A stretch of DNA of 64,000 bases from the NCBI GenBank assembly GCA_029582265.1, contig CM055830.1, forward strand, positions 31,785,172 through 31,849,171, in the 5' to 3' direction. The translations under genes were made by a program, and so were the position numbers. Positions within the stretch are counted from its first letter, which is position 1. Each line of letters starts with the position of its first letter. This DNA is from Zoroaster sp. YZ-2022. Taxonomy: Eukaryota > Echinodermata > Asteroidea > Forcipulatida > Zoroasteridae. Below are positions 40,727 through 52,271 of the stretch, one piece after another. Under the pieces are notes generated by a model. The model saw nothing but the letters and a program-made list of their open reading frames with translations. It did not search any database and was not told the origin of the DNA.

Positions 40727-43700
40727 CATCCCCGCTCATTTTTTGTAGCTTACAAATCCGTAATCCAAGTAATAAAAAACAAACGGCCTTAGCAATATAA
40801 AAACAGACTACCAGCCAAACTGCATACATTTTGTATGAAAATTTGGCTGGTAACTAAAGAAATCTGCTAAGCTATTTTTTTTATTTAAGTAAGACTAATA
40901 GCGGTGACACCATGTGAAATTCTCTATTGAGTAGTAATTAGTTCTGAAACCTCCAGTTCTTTTCAGAACTAATTACTACTCAATAGAGAATGTCACATGG
41001 TGTCACCGCAATTAGTCTTACTTATCCTCTTCACCATGCAAAGCTACAAGTTTTTTCTATTTTTTTTTTTTGATAAGCAATTTTATCCCCCTTTTTCGAG
41101 ACCCTAGATCCGCCCCTGGGGCCAATTTCATAGAGCTGCTTAGCAGAGAATTTTGCTAAGCAAATATTTTTGCTAAGCAATATAAAACAGACTACCAGCC
41201 AAAATGCATGCATTTTGTATGAAAGTTTGACTGGTAACTAAAGAAATCCGCTTAAACTTTTCTGGTAAGCAATTTTTATCTGCTAAGCAGCGCTATGAAA
41301 TTGGCCTCTGGTCTGACACCCAGTGTGACTTACGTTTCTGTTTTCTATAATCGTACTCTGATTGCTGACAACGGCGCCAATCTGGCTTGCCAGAGGTCTG
41401 GAGTTGAAATAATTTGTCGACTCTTCACTGGTAAGCTTTTCCACACGCCCCTCGATGCGGACCTACAGAGGGTTAATATTGGTACATACATTAGTCCTTC
41501 AATTCTGGAGAAAAACGGGGGGTGTGATTTGACAAAAGTACAAAAATCCTGAAAAATGGGTAGCGGGCCTGGGTCTCTCTTTGGTCTAGAGGTCAAAGCC
41601 CCCTGAACCTCCTGGATGTTTAATTTTGGAGGATTTACAGACTCTCCACATCCCCACAAACAAGAAACTAGAGATTTGGACACAACACAGGCTAAGCCTG
41701 CAAGTTTGCGGTTTTAAAATTATCTGTGTAACCGTATGTTTTGCGGTTACGGTTAACCGTAACCGACGTTCAAAGAAAAACAAAGAAAAAAAAAGTCTCG
41801 GGAAGTTTGTTCATAATCTTATTTGTTACCACGTGAACGGCAGATATTGTTCAAACATCGCTAATTTAAAGATCGTAATCGCAAACAAAAATGATATACA
41901 CGTATCAAGAACAGGTGAAGAACATTCCCTGCCCCTATACAACGCCGACAAACGATGCCAAAATTCACTCTTGAAGACTGAAGTACGTATGTGTACGTAA
42001 CATACGAGCGTATGGGAAGTATTGTGTACGGAGATTACCTAGCCCCTGCCCCATTGGCTCTCAGCCAACATCGTTGACAGCCCGCGCCCAAAAAGAACCA
42101 ATCATGATGCCCAGACGAGAACGTGGGAAGTATTGTGTACGGAGATTACCCAGCCCCAGCCCCATTGGCTCGAAGCCAACATCGTTGACAGCCCGCGCCC
42201 AAAAAGAACCAATCATACATACATACATACATATCAGCATTTATATAAAGCGCCTTTTTCCCTTAAGTTACAAAGCGCACAGGTGTAGCGCGTGAAAGAT
42301 ATCCATTGTTTATCCGTCCGCCCAAACCCCATTGGCCAAAGTGGTTTAGCCCATGCCCAAGTCGCTATGAATTTCTTGACACGGAACTCACGGAAGATCG
42401 AATGAATTAAAATTACGGAATTGCAAAAGCAGGAATGAAAATTTCACAAATACCGTCACGTACGACCGTGGGTCTAGTACTGTCTAGTACCTGTCTATAG
42501 AATGCACATGTCCAGCGTGTGCACAGTATTTATGCACACACACCTGGACTGTTTATATCTAGGTCAGCGGTATTCAATGCCAGTTCCGCCGTCCACCCTT
42601 TGATGTTTGAAGACAAATTAAGCGGTAACAAAATGCCACTCGCGCTACAGTTTCTTCTAAGAAATGCAACTACAAAGACGCCATTCAAGGAGAAAGGGCA
42701 ATTACAAACACGCGGCATTCTAGACAAAGCAAGCGTCTGGTACTTTGTCACCCGCGTTCTCGGTCTAATCTTCAAAAGATCGGGATTTGTTTTTGCTCGC
42801 CCGCAACTTGATTGATGTCTTCTTCGCGTACTACGCTCCAAAAATGGAAGGGTCGATTTAAAAAAAATAGATTAAGGTTAACCGAACCGGAAAAACGTAA
42901 CCGTGTAACCGTTTGAACGGTCGGTTAACCGTGTAACCGTTGCAGGCTTAATACAGGCTACTTCTTTCTTTCCTTGGTGGCTACTTCTCTTCTTTCATGA
43001 AAATTTTGAGGCAAAGGGAGATTTAAAAATTAAAAAAAAAATCCTGAGAAATCACAGGCCTGAAAAAAATAAAAATAAATCGCCAACATCGCAAAATCAC
43101 AATTCCAAAAGGTAAATATTGAACCTAGCAGGTTCTTTCTCAAAGGAAAAATCGATGATATACGAACATATACATAAACGTAAGAGTGAGCAGAAGTCAG
43201 TCAGGCGTGAAAGCAAAACAAAAGAAGAGAGTACAAGAAACAAAGTCAGATACTGGTCCTGGGACTGGATAAAGGAGGGATTAACCCTCCTGCTACAGCT
43301 GCAGGTAGTTGACTGATTTTGACCTACAATAGGAGGGTTATAGCTACAATAGGAGGGTTAAAATTAAAAATATCCTAACCATGTTGTTACTTACTGATCG
43401 ACTTAATGGCTCCCAGTAGAAAACTAGTGAAGCATAGGGATTTTCAGTCTGTGGACAAAACACAAGGAAACAGTCATATAAATCTCATTTACTTAACCCT
43501 AACCCCTGCATTTCCCAGACACCCTGCTGAATGCAACAAAATGCAACAACCGGAAAGTATGCAGGCTGCTCAATGCAACAAGATCCACCAGCTAGAACAA
43601 TGGTTCTTTTGTTCTCTGCTGAGGGCAACAAGATGCAACAACTTCTTACATTTGTTGCATCTTGTTGCATTGAGCATGGTTAGGGTTAATATAAGTTGCC

Positions 43701-44967
43701 ACTTTGTAAAATAATTTCTTAAAATAAATCCTCAGAATTGAATGACAAAGTTGAATTTACTCAAGCTTCATACTGACAACTGACACCACAAAACCCTAAA
43801 CTTGGACCCAATTTTCAAAAGTGAGATTTGGGTATAGTTTGATTCCCTAGATTTTCCTCTTTCATTTGAAAAAATAAATTTTCTCACTTTTGAAAAAATC
43901 ACCACACCAATTACGAAGCCAACCTAGGACCACAAATCGGAGAGTTTTTTGGGAGGCCTATTACTCTTCTTGTAATCTCATTTTCTTACCAATTCCTTTC
44001 CTTTACGACTTTCATAATTAGTGAAGAACTTAAATCCTTGCTTATCATATCCTTTCAGAAGGACCATCCGGGCAGAGGGTCTTCCCTCTCTGTTCAATAA
44101 AAACATGAAATCAATGGATTATACCTTGTCAAACTGATCAAGCAGATCATTATTAATGATTAACCCTAACCCCTTAGGTATTCTGGCTAGGAACCTTCCT
44201 GAATCCTCCAAAATCCATCAATGCACTTTTGGAAACATGCCCTTATCTTCAAAATGCACCATGCATTTTCGTTGATCTTTCATAGGTAGTAATTTTGTTC
44301 CACTTGAAGAAGTGAAAGTACCAGTTTCCAACAGCGCTGAATTTTTCCAAAACAATGCCACTTGGAGGATTTTGATGGATTTGGGGTGGTTAGGGTTAAA
44401 TTACTAACAGTAACACTCAAATTTTCATTCAAAAAGTATCAATAAACTTCCCGCAATGATTGCTTGATAACCAATACGGTGAAAAAGAAAGTCTAGAACA
44501 ACAAAATGGGCAGAAAATTCTTCCAAATTTTTTTTTTTTTTTAATATTGGTTAATTGGAACCGAAAACTGGAACCGGGTAATGACAGTTTTGGTCGGGTA
44601 TCCGGGTACCCGGCACAGCCTTATAACTGTCCCAGCGCTAAATAAATGTTTTGTCAACATTACTAATGTTTTATATTGTACCCTGGGCTTACTTGGTAGC
44701 TGTTGCAAGAGTCATAGCATTCGCTTCTCCAATGCTTTCTACTTCTGTTGCCGTCTTGAACCATGCCGCAAACTGAGCTATGGGCTCTTTTGCGGCCATG
44801 TTATCCTCTTGAAATGCCTCATGCGGTGCCATATATGGCTTACGCATTCCGGCGACATCGATCCCGTTGGTACTGCTGATGATCCCCGACATGTCGCTGT
44901 TACTTGACAAGTCGTCAATGGCTTCACAAGTGATGGGATGAAGTTGAGGTTTCCGACAGGTAGAACT
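38599..44967 (-). CDS. PNPO: PNPO, pyridoxamine 5'-phosphate oxidase
   Basis: Minus-strand exons 44967-44693, 44089-43990, 43448-43395, 41462-41334, 39767-39691 and 38764-38599 (TAA) join in phase to 266 codons plus stop; human PNPO has 261. Motifs in order: [115 protein letters not shown], and the C-terminal WLYERLSP. Family knowledge: an FMN-dependent homodimer that oxidises PMP or PNP to pyridoxal 5'-phosphate; RMVLLKG and the WQG ... RLHDR blocks bind FMN and substrate. The 5' limit is an acceptor (ACACAG|AGT) at 44967, so the true start is either in an upstream exon or an ATG inside this exon (44892, 44844). Confidence 0.93.
38806..39350. mobile_element. Minisatellite TIR element, short copy
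   Basis: CCGAAGTCTATTATCTACAT at the left and ATGTAGGTAATAGACTTCTG at the right. Only two to three 63-bp units lie at the left; the tail matches 11218-11587. GTATAC is present on both outer flanks, a possible target duplication. It lies in the last PNPO intron. Confidence 0.8.
39442..39675. mobile_element. TTAACC MITE, long form, copy 3
   Basis: TTAACCACCCCAGTGGCACT ... GGGGTTAA, with interior TTCAAATGGGGCAAAATTAC. It ends 16 bp from a PNPO exon (39691-39767). Confidence 0.75.
40785..40875. mobile_element. CTGCTTAGCA-type TIR fragment
   Basis: AGACTACCAGCCAAACTGCA and GGCTGGTAACTAAAGAAATC. The partner half may be at 39895-39915 (GGGGCCAATTTCATAGAG), with an AT-rich and CpG-rich insertion between. 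A T33 run lies near 40698-40730. Confidence 0.5.
40888..41022. mobile_element. GCGGTGACACCATGTGAAA foldback MITE, intact
   Basis: AAGTAAGACTAATAGCGGTG on the left mirrors CACCGCAATTAGTCTTACTT on the right. Arms of about 60 bp meet at a small centre (AACCTCCAGTTCTT). It lies in a PNPO intron. Confidence 0.85.
41105..41312. mobile_element. CTGCTTAGCA-type TIR element, full copy
   Basis: GGGGCCAATTTCATAGAGCTGC at the left; GCAGCGCTATGAAATTGGCC at the right. The inner palindrome CAAAATGCATGCATTTTG is seen. It ends 22 bp from PNPO exon 41334-41462. Confidence 0.7.
41545..43060 (-). repeat. Dispersed repeat split by a 1.26-kb insertion
   Basis: The inverse of 5455-5745. The left part (41545-41692) and the right part (42951-43060) become contiguous when the insertion is removed. 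It lies in a PNPO intron. Confidence 0.75.
41693..42950. mobile_element. hAT-like TIR element inserted in an older repeat
   Basis: It starts TAAGCCTGCAAGTTTGCGGT and ends GTAACCGTTGCAGGCTTA. Subterminal AACCGTAACC-type motifs are inverted on both sides. Flanks are ACACAGGC and ATACAGGC, an 8-bp target duplication with one mismatch, confirmed against the empty site near 5590. The interior has a 112-bp tandem duplication (from 42012 and from 42124), a (CATA)n run at 42216, and CpG-rich stretches. No transposase was recognised. Confidence 0.75.
43281..43361. mobile_element. TTAACCCTCC MITE, minimal copy
   Basis: TTAACCCTCCTGCTACAGCT ... AATAGGAGGGTTA, with only about 80 bp kept. The right end is duplicated (AATAGGAGGGTTA twice). 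Confidence 0.75.
43493..43689. mobile_element. TTAACCCTAAC MITE with TTGCATC repeats
   Basis: TTAACCCTAACCCCTGCATT ... CATGGTTAGGGTTAA. The interior carries several ATGCAACAA / TTGTTGCAT inverted motifs, unrelated to the other TTAACCCTAAC elements. It lies in a PNPO intron, 45 bp upstream of an exon. Confidence 0.75.
44160..44399. mobile_element. TTAACCCTAAC MITE, long form, copy 4
   Basis: TTAACCCTAACCCCTTAGGT ... GGTGGTTAGGGTTAA; inverse of 7119-7387. It lies in a PNPO intron. Confidence 0.85.
44541..44626. mobile_element. hAT-like TIR element, solo right end
   Basis: GGAACCGGGTAATGACAGTT ... GGTACCCGGCACAGCCTTA, matching the right ends of 22443-23250 and 24577-25010. Confidence 0.7.
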
Positions 44968-45254
44968 CTGTGTTTATACAGTAATGCAGGCATGTGATTA
45001 CATATTTTCACGAAATAGGTTAAGTGCACCCGGCAAGGTGATTCAAGGAACTGATTCAGTGATTGCAGTGTTCGTCAAATACTGTGTCTGCTTAATATGT
45101 AGCTTGGAAAAACTAAATAGACATTTACTTACATGGTTTTATTTGTAGTTCATTGGAGTTGGATGAGACATATCAGATATATTATCATGCACGAACATAA
45201 TGACACATACACACACGTACGTACGTATACATAATATAACACAATCGACCTTGC

Positions 45255-45535
45255 ACCGCGTATTTGTTTTTTACACCGCAGCGACGGATTTTGTGCGCAT
45301 TTCGCCCTTGTGTCAAGACTATGAACCCATTCAGCACGCATGCGCGCGAAGGGAATTTCGACACGCAAAAAAAACCTACCATCAACGGAGAGGGAATGGC
45401 TGTCGACTCGACTGCAGCTTGGAGTTTTCTATCGTCGCGCGTCTAGGGTTTCGTAGTCTCTCTCTCAAGACCGGAATTGGCACTTTTACTGCACAAAACC
45501 CGTCGCTGCGGTGTAAAACAAATATACGCTGCCGG
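45255..45535. mobile_element. CpG-rich TIR element at the PNPO 5' end
   Basis: TATTTGTTTTTTACACCGCA and TGCGGTGTAAAACAAATA are inverted ends, with subterminal GCGACGGATTTTGTGC also paired. It spans a possible PNPO first exon: on the minus strand, TTGATG is followed by the donor GTAGGT (ATG at 45382-45380, phase 0). Confidence 0.6.
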
Positions 45536-46222
45536 CCGCGCCGCCGGTCGGTACTATCTGGTCGCGGTGTGGTATATAAACCGGATCAGTACGGGATATT
45601 AATTTTAAGAAATCACAAAGTTACAATAATCATGAGACTCTTCAAGCCCAGAAAATTATTTTGTAAAAGTCAAGTTCCCATAAAAGCATACGAGGTAATT
45701 TTGTATAACCATTATTTCATTATTTTCTCAAAGTAACTCAAACATTTATGAACCGTTCTCCCCCAACATTTAAAATGAATCATCCTTAATATTACGCAAG
45801 CGCAAGCTCTGATCGATAACACAAGTTCGTAGACTTCGTTCCAAGTCTGTGATCGTGGTTTTTTGTCTGTATCGCAGAGCCGTATATTGGGATCGCATTA
45901 AATAGCGCCCTCTTGTGTATTAACCTCCGACATTAACCTTCGATCACGAGTTAGGGCTGTGATAGCCAGTAGGGGTAAACGGCGTTTTGCGTGGCTGATG
46001 CAGACAAAAATAACCGCGATCTCGGACTTGAAATCAAGTCTACCCCGGGGGTGGATCTCGAGCAGTTTACCCTGCATGGCCCGGATGTTGCTGATATTAT
46101 GCCTTCACACATGGGCAAATTTCATAATTACTGATTTGGTTCGCGTAATCTTTATCCTAGGCAGAATGCACGAGGGTGATTTGCATATAACTATAACATT
46201 TTTTTTGAAGAAATAAAAAATA

Positions 46223-46420
46223 TTAAAGGGACAGTGCTATCGTCGCAATCTAGTTTTAGATGAACTCAGTGACTGAAAATGGCCTGTTAAGGCCCCACGT
46301 GATTACCATAAATGCATAAATGAGCAAGTAATTTTCAGTCACTGTGTTCATCTTAAACTAATACACGGATTCCGTGCCCTGTTGAAAGTCTGCTCTGATC
46401 GTGATGATAGTGGCCCTTTA
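46223..46420. mobile_element. TTAAAGGGACA MITE, copy 4
   Basis: TTAAAGGGACAGTGCTATCG ... GATGATAGTGGCCCTTTA. Confidence 0.85.
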
Positions 46421-46470
46421 TGAAATCATACATTTTTCATTTTATTTCCCGTCAAACCGTTGGCGTTGGT

Positions 46471-46603
<133 letters not shown>

Positions 46604-46715
46604 TTGTAGTAAAACTAGTGGAACGCTGGTAGTTGTAACTCCGAGTTTCACGCGTTATGCGATCATCAGACAACTATATATATATATATAATACAAGATT
46701 ACGCGAACCATATAT

Positions 46716-47062
46716 ATATGGAGTGTCGTGGCCGAGCGGTCTAGCTTACCGGACTCAAGTTCTGGTGTTAGCAGCAGAATGTGGGTTCGAATCCCGGCCG
46801 TGACACTTGTGTCCTTGAGCAAGACACTTAACCATAATTGCTTCTCTCCACCCAGGGGTTAAATGGGTACCTGTGAGGGCAGAATTGGTTGATTAGCCCT
46901 ATATGCGCTGTAATGGCAGCAATTGAGCTGTATACTCCCCAGGGAGCTGATATGGTTTCAGGAATGATTTATGAGCCTCATGAGCCTTATGAGCAGGGGT
47001 AATAATATAATGCGCCTTGAGCACCACTCAGTTGGTGGATACGTGCGCTATATAAGTCCACA
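46716..47062 (+). mobile_element. tRNA-derived SINE, family A, copy between TA tracts
   Basis: GTCGTGGCCGAGCGGTCTAG (A-box region), GGGTTCGAATCCC, core GTCCTTGAGCAAGACACTTA, tail TGCGCTATATAAGTCCACAC. Full length. Confidence 0.85.
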
Positions 47063-47129
47063 CATTATATATATATATATATAATTATATAATATATAAT
47101 TATATAATATATATATATAACGCAATTCG

Positions 47130-47443
47130 CCCCACACAAGGCCAATGGCCACTCCAAGGTGGGGGCTACTAAGTCATTGAGTTGTTACAACGACTCCACA
47201 CTGAAGAAACCAGCCCCTCGCACCGAAACAAGACAAGTTAATAACCAGCCTCTTAACGGTGCAAATAGGACTGGGAGGGGTAACTAGTCCATAACAAGGC
47301 AGTTATTAAACTGCCTCTGCCCCTATAAGCAATTGTGGTTAAGTGTCTTGCTCAAGGACACAAGTGTCACGGCCGGGATTCGAACCCACATTCTGCTGCT
47401 AACACCAGAACTTGAGTCCGGTAAGCTAGACCACGACACAATG
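47130..47443 (-). mobile_element. Repeat fragment plus SINE 5' fragment
   Basis: About 47130-47320 (CACTCCAAGGTGGGGGCTAC, CCAGCCCCTCGCACCG) is inverse to 6750-6860. 47326-47443 is the tRNA-like half of family A in reverse (GGGATTCGAACCC), mirroring the full SINE 300 bp upstream. Confidence 0.65.
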
Positions 47444-47578
47444 AAAACCATTGAATAATCAAATTAACACCACTACTAGACTGGCGTCATCTTAACAGTT
47501 TTTGCACGTTATGGGATTCCAATGAAATGCCCCTCTCTCCTTCCTACAAAACATGTACACCCCGAAGTAATTCCTCTG

Positions 47579-47818
47579 CACACTCTTAAAACTAAAGTGT
47601 TGAATCAACATTTTAAAGAGTTCGGTCAGTGACTACTCTTTAGGCTATAAAGTTGGATTTAACTTTTAAAAGTGTTGAATTAACATTGATAAAGTTAGAC
47701 TTAACTTGACTCCGTGTTAATTCAACGCTTTCTTTTCGTTGAATTTAACTTTATAAAGAGTAGTCACAGACCGAACTCTTAAAAAGTTGATTCAACACTT
47801 TAATTTTAAGAGTGTACA
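47579..47818. mobile_element. Foldback MITE (CACTCTTAAAA type)
   Basis: CACTCTTAAAACTAAAGTGT ... ACTTTAATTTTAAGAGTGTA. Inner arms AAAGAGTTCGGTCAGTGACT / AGTCACAGACCGAACTCTT also pair. About 240 bp. Confidence 0.8.
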
Positions 47819-47964
47819 ACCCCCGCATGGGCGGAGATCCAGGGGGATGGGGGAGACACCCACCTCCCCCAATATTTATGACATGGTTGACGGTAATGGC
47901 AATGTTCCTCCCCCAATAATGATTGTATCCATAAAATATAATAAAACAAACAAAAAACATATAA

Positions 47965-48227
47965 GCTTGTAAAAATGGTGTCTAGAATTTAAACACACGC
48001 AAAATAAACGCGTTTAGGAATGCTAAACGGCCATCCTCTGTACATGTCACAAAGCTAAACGTGCTTAGCTTTTTGACACCTGTTCATATGGTTTTTAGCA
48101 TTCAAACACACATCACAGAAAAGCACAATTTAAACATGTTTTAGGCTAGCTAAACATGTGAAAAAAGTGAGTACAAGCTAAGTGTTTAGAAATGTTTTGA
48201 AATTCTAAACACCATTTTTACAGTGTA
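47965..48227. mobile_element. TGTAAAAATGGTG MITE, copy 1
   Basis: TGTAAAAATGGTGTCTAGAA on the left; TTCTAAACACCATTTTTACA on the right. Same family as 49521-49818 (inverse). Confidence 0.8.
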
Positions 48228-48599
48228 GAGTACGCAAGTTATTTTCATTAGTCCATTACAGTATGTTTACCCATTTAGCGTATTTGGACCTGTTTTGTTT
48301 CCAAACTATTTCCTTACAATAAACATGCCTTTAATACCCTGACAGTGTAGCACAAAAACAACCTTAAAAGCAACCAAGTTCGGGAAGATCACTTTAGGGT
48401 CGTATTTTTTTGTTTTTTGTGGGTTTTTGTGTTTGTTTTGTGTGTGCGTTTCTTTTTATTTAGGGTTTCCTGCTCCAAACTTCTCCCCTCCCCAATCGTA
48501 ACAAGAAATTGCCGCCACTGATCCCCATCAACGTGGCCCTCCAGTTTAACCTACCCCTGACGGATTTTGGGAGGTCGGAAAATGAGTGGGAGTGCTCAC

Positions 48600-49312
48600 A
48601 GTATTTAGGCTATAAACGCTAAACACTATCTTGCCATCACTTTGGAAACATGTCCTACTGGTAAACACTTAAAATATTTAGCAGTACAACATTTTATGTT
48701 TGTGATTTAAACACTAAATGTTTAGGTATTAAACATTAATTTGGTGACAACTAAAACAAAATGGTGTCTATAGGTTGATGAAATTCTTGCGTCGGGTGAT
48801 AAACAATTGATTTAATTTTGCCCTACACCGACGTGTGTATATAGCACTGCATACTCAGTGCTTTTACTGTGGAAAATACTTCACAGGCGCCTCGGGCGAG
48901 ATTCGAACCCACGCGTCACGACATCCTGCTTACTGGTGCAGACGTCTTAACCTCTCGACCACCGAGCTTGCCTGGTGACGATTGGCTGGCTGGAATATAG
49001 CAGTGGGTTCTGCGCAAAGATCGTATAGCGCCGCAAGGCGCCTTGCGGCGCTATACGATCTTTGGTTCTGCGGTAGGTTGATGAAAGATGAAAGATGGCG
49101 TCTGTAACTTTTTTTTCGCGCCCACGCTGAATCCAAAAGGCCAATCAGCGCGGGGTATTCGCGACAAAACGTTCATACAAGCAATAAAATACTTGTGTTT
49201 AGCAATTAATGCGTTCCGTTTAGAAATTAAATACCAACTTTCCTAGTATTTAGGAATTTGACATGTTTAAACTGGTTACTAAAGGTTAATTGCTAAACAC
49301 GCTTTTTAGAGT
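48600..49312. mobile_element. TTTAGCA-type MITE split by a family B SINE and a palindrome
   Basis: Halves at 48600-48770 (CTAAACACTATCTTGCC, TTTAGGTATTAAACATT) and 49180-49312 (GTATTTAGGAATTTGACATG, TTGCTAAACACGC) look like one element. Between them lie a minus-strand family B SINE (about 48775-48975), the 50-bp palindrome (49015-49064) and a GATGAAAGATGGCG segment. Confidence 0.5.
49015..49064. mobile_element. Perfect 50-bp palindrome with an 8-bp target duplication
   Basis: The 25-bp arm starts CAAAGATCGTATAGCGCCGC and its exact complement follows with no spacer. GTTCTGCG stands directly on both sides (49007-49014 and 49065-49072). It looks like an insertion made only of two TIRs. The 8-bp duplication fits hAT or P-type transposition; the family is inference. 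Confidence 0.75.
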
Positions 49313-49520
49313 GCAGCTCTGTGAAATTGGGTCATGCACAACCCCACCCGGCCCCCATCCCCCACCCCTCAGAAAAAATTAAATGGGCAAAATATGTGTT
49401 GCCTATTTTTATTTTGTTGTGGTAAAAAAGAAAAAAAAGACAAATAAAAAAAAGACAAATAAAAATGGGGAGAGTCCAAATCCCCCGAGCTCCCACTCCT
49501 GGTTGCTGCACTGTCATGAA

Positions 49521-49818
49521 TACACTGTAAAAATTGTGTTTAGAATTTAAACACATTACTAAACACACAGCGTGCACTCACTTTTTTCACATATTTAGCC
49601 TAAAACATGTTTAGATTATATGGTGTTCTTTATGAAGATTGTGCTTTTCTGTGACGTGTGTTTGAATGCTAAAAACCATATGAACAGGTGTCAAATGCTA
49701 AGCACGTTTAGCTTTGTGACATGTACAGAGGATGGCCTTTTTAGCATTTAAACGTAGGCCCATTCCTAAACGCGCTTATTTTGCGTGTTAAATTCTAAAC
49801 CATTTTTTTTACAGTGTA
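49521..49818. mobile_element. TGTAAAAATGGTG MITE, copy 2
   Basis: TACACTGTAAAAATTGTGTT ... TTTTTTTTACAGTGTA. The interior (CAGGTGTCAAATGCTAAGCA) is the inverse of 47965-48227. Confidence 0.8.
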
Positions 49819-50157
49819 CTGTGTAAGACTTATATAATTTCCAATCAAAAGGGAAACAGCACCCATCTCTACCTCAAGGCAATATTGACATTTCATAATG
49901 ATAAAATCACTTAAAAAGGGCTTCAAATTTCACTTTTTGGCATGAACTTTCAGCCGCGTGTAGATAGTGATAACGACACACTGTACTAACTACCACTGGA
50001 AAGCCCTTGCGCCTTTGACCGTATTTCAGAGTTTATCCTTCCGGTTTATAGGTCAAAAAGTTTTTCTATTAAATTATTCATAAGCGTGTGATGTAATCAG
50101 TCTAGTCTGCGGTTGCGCACACTGTTGCTGTGCCATTATTTTTTTCATGCGCTAAAA

Positions 50158-50240
50158 ATGCAGCAGACGACATCTAAAAGTTGCAGCTCTGATGACGTGA
50201 CATATGTATGTAACACTTTTTCTTCACTTTCACTGATGAG
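50158..50240 (+). CDS. Candidate first exon of an unidentified gene
   Basis: An ATG at 50158 opens 27 codons (MQQTTSKSCSSDDVTYVCNT...) and runs into a strong donor ATGAG|GTAAGG in phase 2. I recognise no family. No downstream exon with matching phase and homology was found; the 61.2-kb exon fits only through a poor acceptor. It could also be chance. Confidence 0.25.
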
Positions 50241-51698
50241 GTAAGGACAAATTGCGACTTCAACGATTACAAATAATATTAATATCCATTATATAGTTAC
50301 AAATTATGTGTAGAATAATGTCAACAAAATTAAAATGTTGGGTTTGTCGCGCTTTACTGAAGTGAAAACGAGCTTAAGAACTGAATTTCGCAAATGTGCG
50401 TCGATCTTGATTGAGAATTGTGTGGATTGTGTTTTGACAAGATTCACTTGCTCATGGACGGTCGTTAACTTAAGACGAAATACTCAGGAAAGTGCACTTT
50501 TGTTAGGGGCCTTGGGTCATGTCTGAGTTATAAGTGAAACTTTTCAGACGTTTTCACAACAAATGTTGTTCTCAAGGTTCTTTTTTTTCAATACTTTGGA
50601 AACAATTAAATGAACTGTTTATGCATTTTATTATGGCGAAACAACTGCAACAGTCATGGCCAACTCAACTGTATAGAGACGGTTAGAGGCCTAGATTATG
50701 AGATGTTTTTGACCATCTAACGTTGTTAATTTTGATAAGTAAGCTATGGAATTAATTAATTACAGAATATTTTGTAAGGATACCAGTAGCTTTTGAACAA
50801 ACCATATTTTATTTTCCTTCTTTTAAAATGCCTTTCCTTTCTTTTGGAACAATAGGCCTATTTATTGATGTTAACATTTTTCAGTTTTGGATGTTCTTGT
50901 TTCGTCTAGTATTATGGTATTGATGAAGTTTATAGTTTCTCTGACTCTGCTCTGGCTTACATTTAACCATTAGACTCAATCTATAATTGCAGAATCTCTT
51001 CACCTGAACTTAATTTGTAGTGTCAGGACAATTGTGGGTCATCATGGAAAAATGGGAGTGTGTACTAGTACTTAGTAGGCCTACTAAAAAATTTTGTGTA
51101 AGGAAATAATTATGTAGACTTGCATGTAGGCCTAGTAAGTAGTATTAGTAACTTCTGTATACAAATGTTGGTATCTTGGTGACAGATTTAATGAATCATA
51201 GTTATTTTTAGATCACTTCCGCTCTGTTGCTGCAATGCGAATACTAAAGCTGAACAGCCAATAAATGTTACGTAGCACCATCACGGTCCATTAAAAGTGC
51301 TGCTGTTATGTCTTTTCAAGGTTTCACATTCTCTTAAAATTAAGTTTATTAATGTAATGTCTTGGGAATTATCCGGCCTTGTGGACTAGAGGATTTCAAA
51401 GGTGACTCATATGAAGACTAATGACAACTTCTTGACGGTGAGCTTAATGATTTTATTTTTTTACTTTTTCACTACTTTAAGAATTAAGTGTTCACAAAGA
51501 ATTGACTTGCCTCAGATCTACCACAAACTAATTAAATTATATAAAATATTCTAATATCAACCACCAAAAATGTAAAAATTGTTGAGCAGACTCAAATCTA
51601 ATCTTCAGCAAAATAGCATTTAGGGATTGTACATATGACCATAGAGAAAGTGCATGACCTACATTAGTATACAGTGTACATACTATCTGTAAATTATT

Positions 51699-51858
51699 TT
51701 AAAGGGATAATCGTCACAATCGGAGCAGACTTTCAACAGGGCGTGGAATCGGTGTCCTAATTTAAGAAGAACGCAGTGACTGAAAATTACTGGCTCATTT
51801 ATAATATAATCTAAAACTAGCACTCTGATTCTATGCCCTGTTGATATAGTCTCTTTAA
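51699..51858. mobile_element. TTAAAGGGACA MITE, copy 5 (shortened)
   Basis: TTAAAGGGATAATCGTCACA ... GATATAGTCTCTTTAA. The middle third is deleted. Confidence 0.8.
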
Positions 51859-51944
51859 TATGAAAAGGGAACTATCACATTCTGCAGATGAGCTGAAATT
51901 TTCACATGATGATTTTGTTATGCATTGAAAAAAAATGTAGGCAG

Positions 51945-52271
51945 TTAAAGGGAAGGTACAGCATTGGTATTTGGTAACGTACATGTATGTACATTAATTT
52001 CAACCCTCAAGTTTGAAATATATCATAACCTGTGTCATCACAGTGGGTGCACATTTTTTAAAGAAAAAGCCAAAAAACGGTTACATGTTTTTATGCTTAA
52101 CAAAATGATGGAAATTGTATGCCAATTCCCTTTTTTTTTTCTAGTATGGAACACTGCAGACAAAATAATTTCTCATGATGATTAATACGTGTACCAATAC
52201 TTTACACTGAGTATTTTTTGAGATAATAATTTGATAATCTGGTTATTACCAATGTTGTACTTTCCCTTTAA
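51945..52271. mobile_element. TTAAAGGGAAGGTACA MITE
   Basis: TTAAAGGGAAGGTACAGCAT TGG ... CCAATGTTGTACTTTCCCTTTAA. A second TTAA family with a TIR distinct from the TTAAAGGGACA family. Relatives are at 55885-56074 and, as an end fragment, about 4730-4775. Confidence 0.8.
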
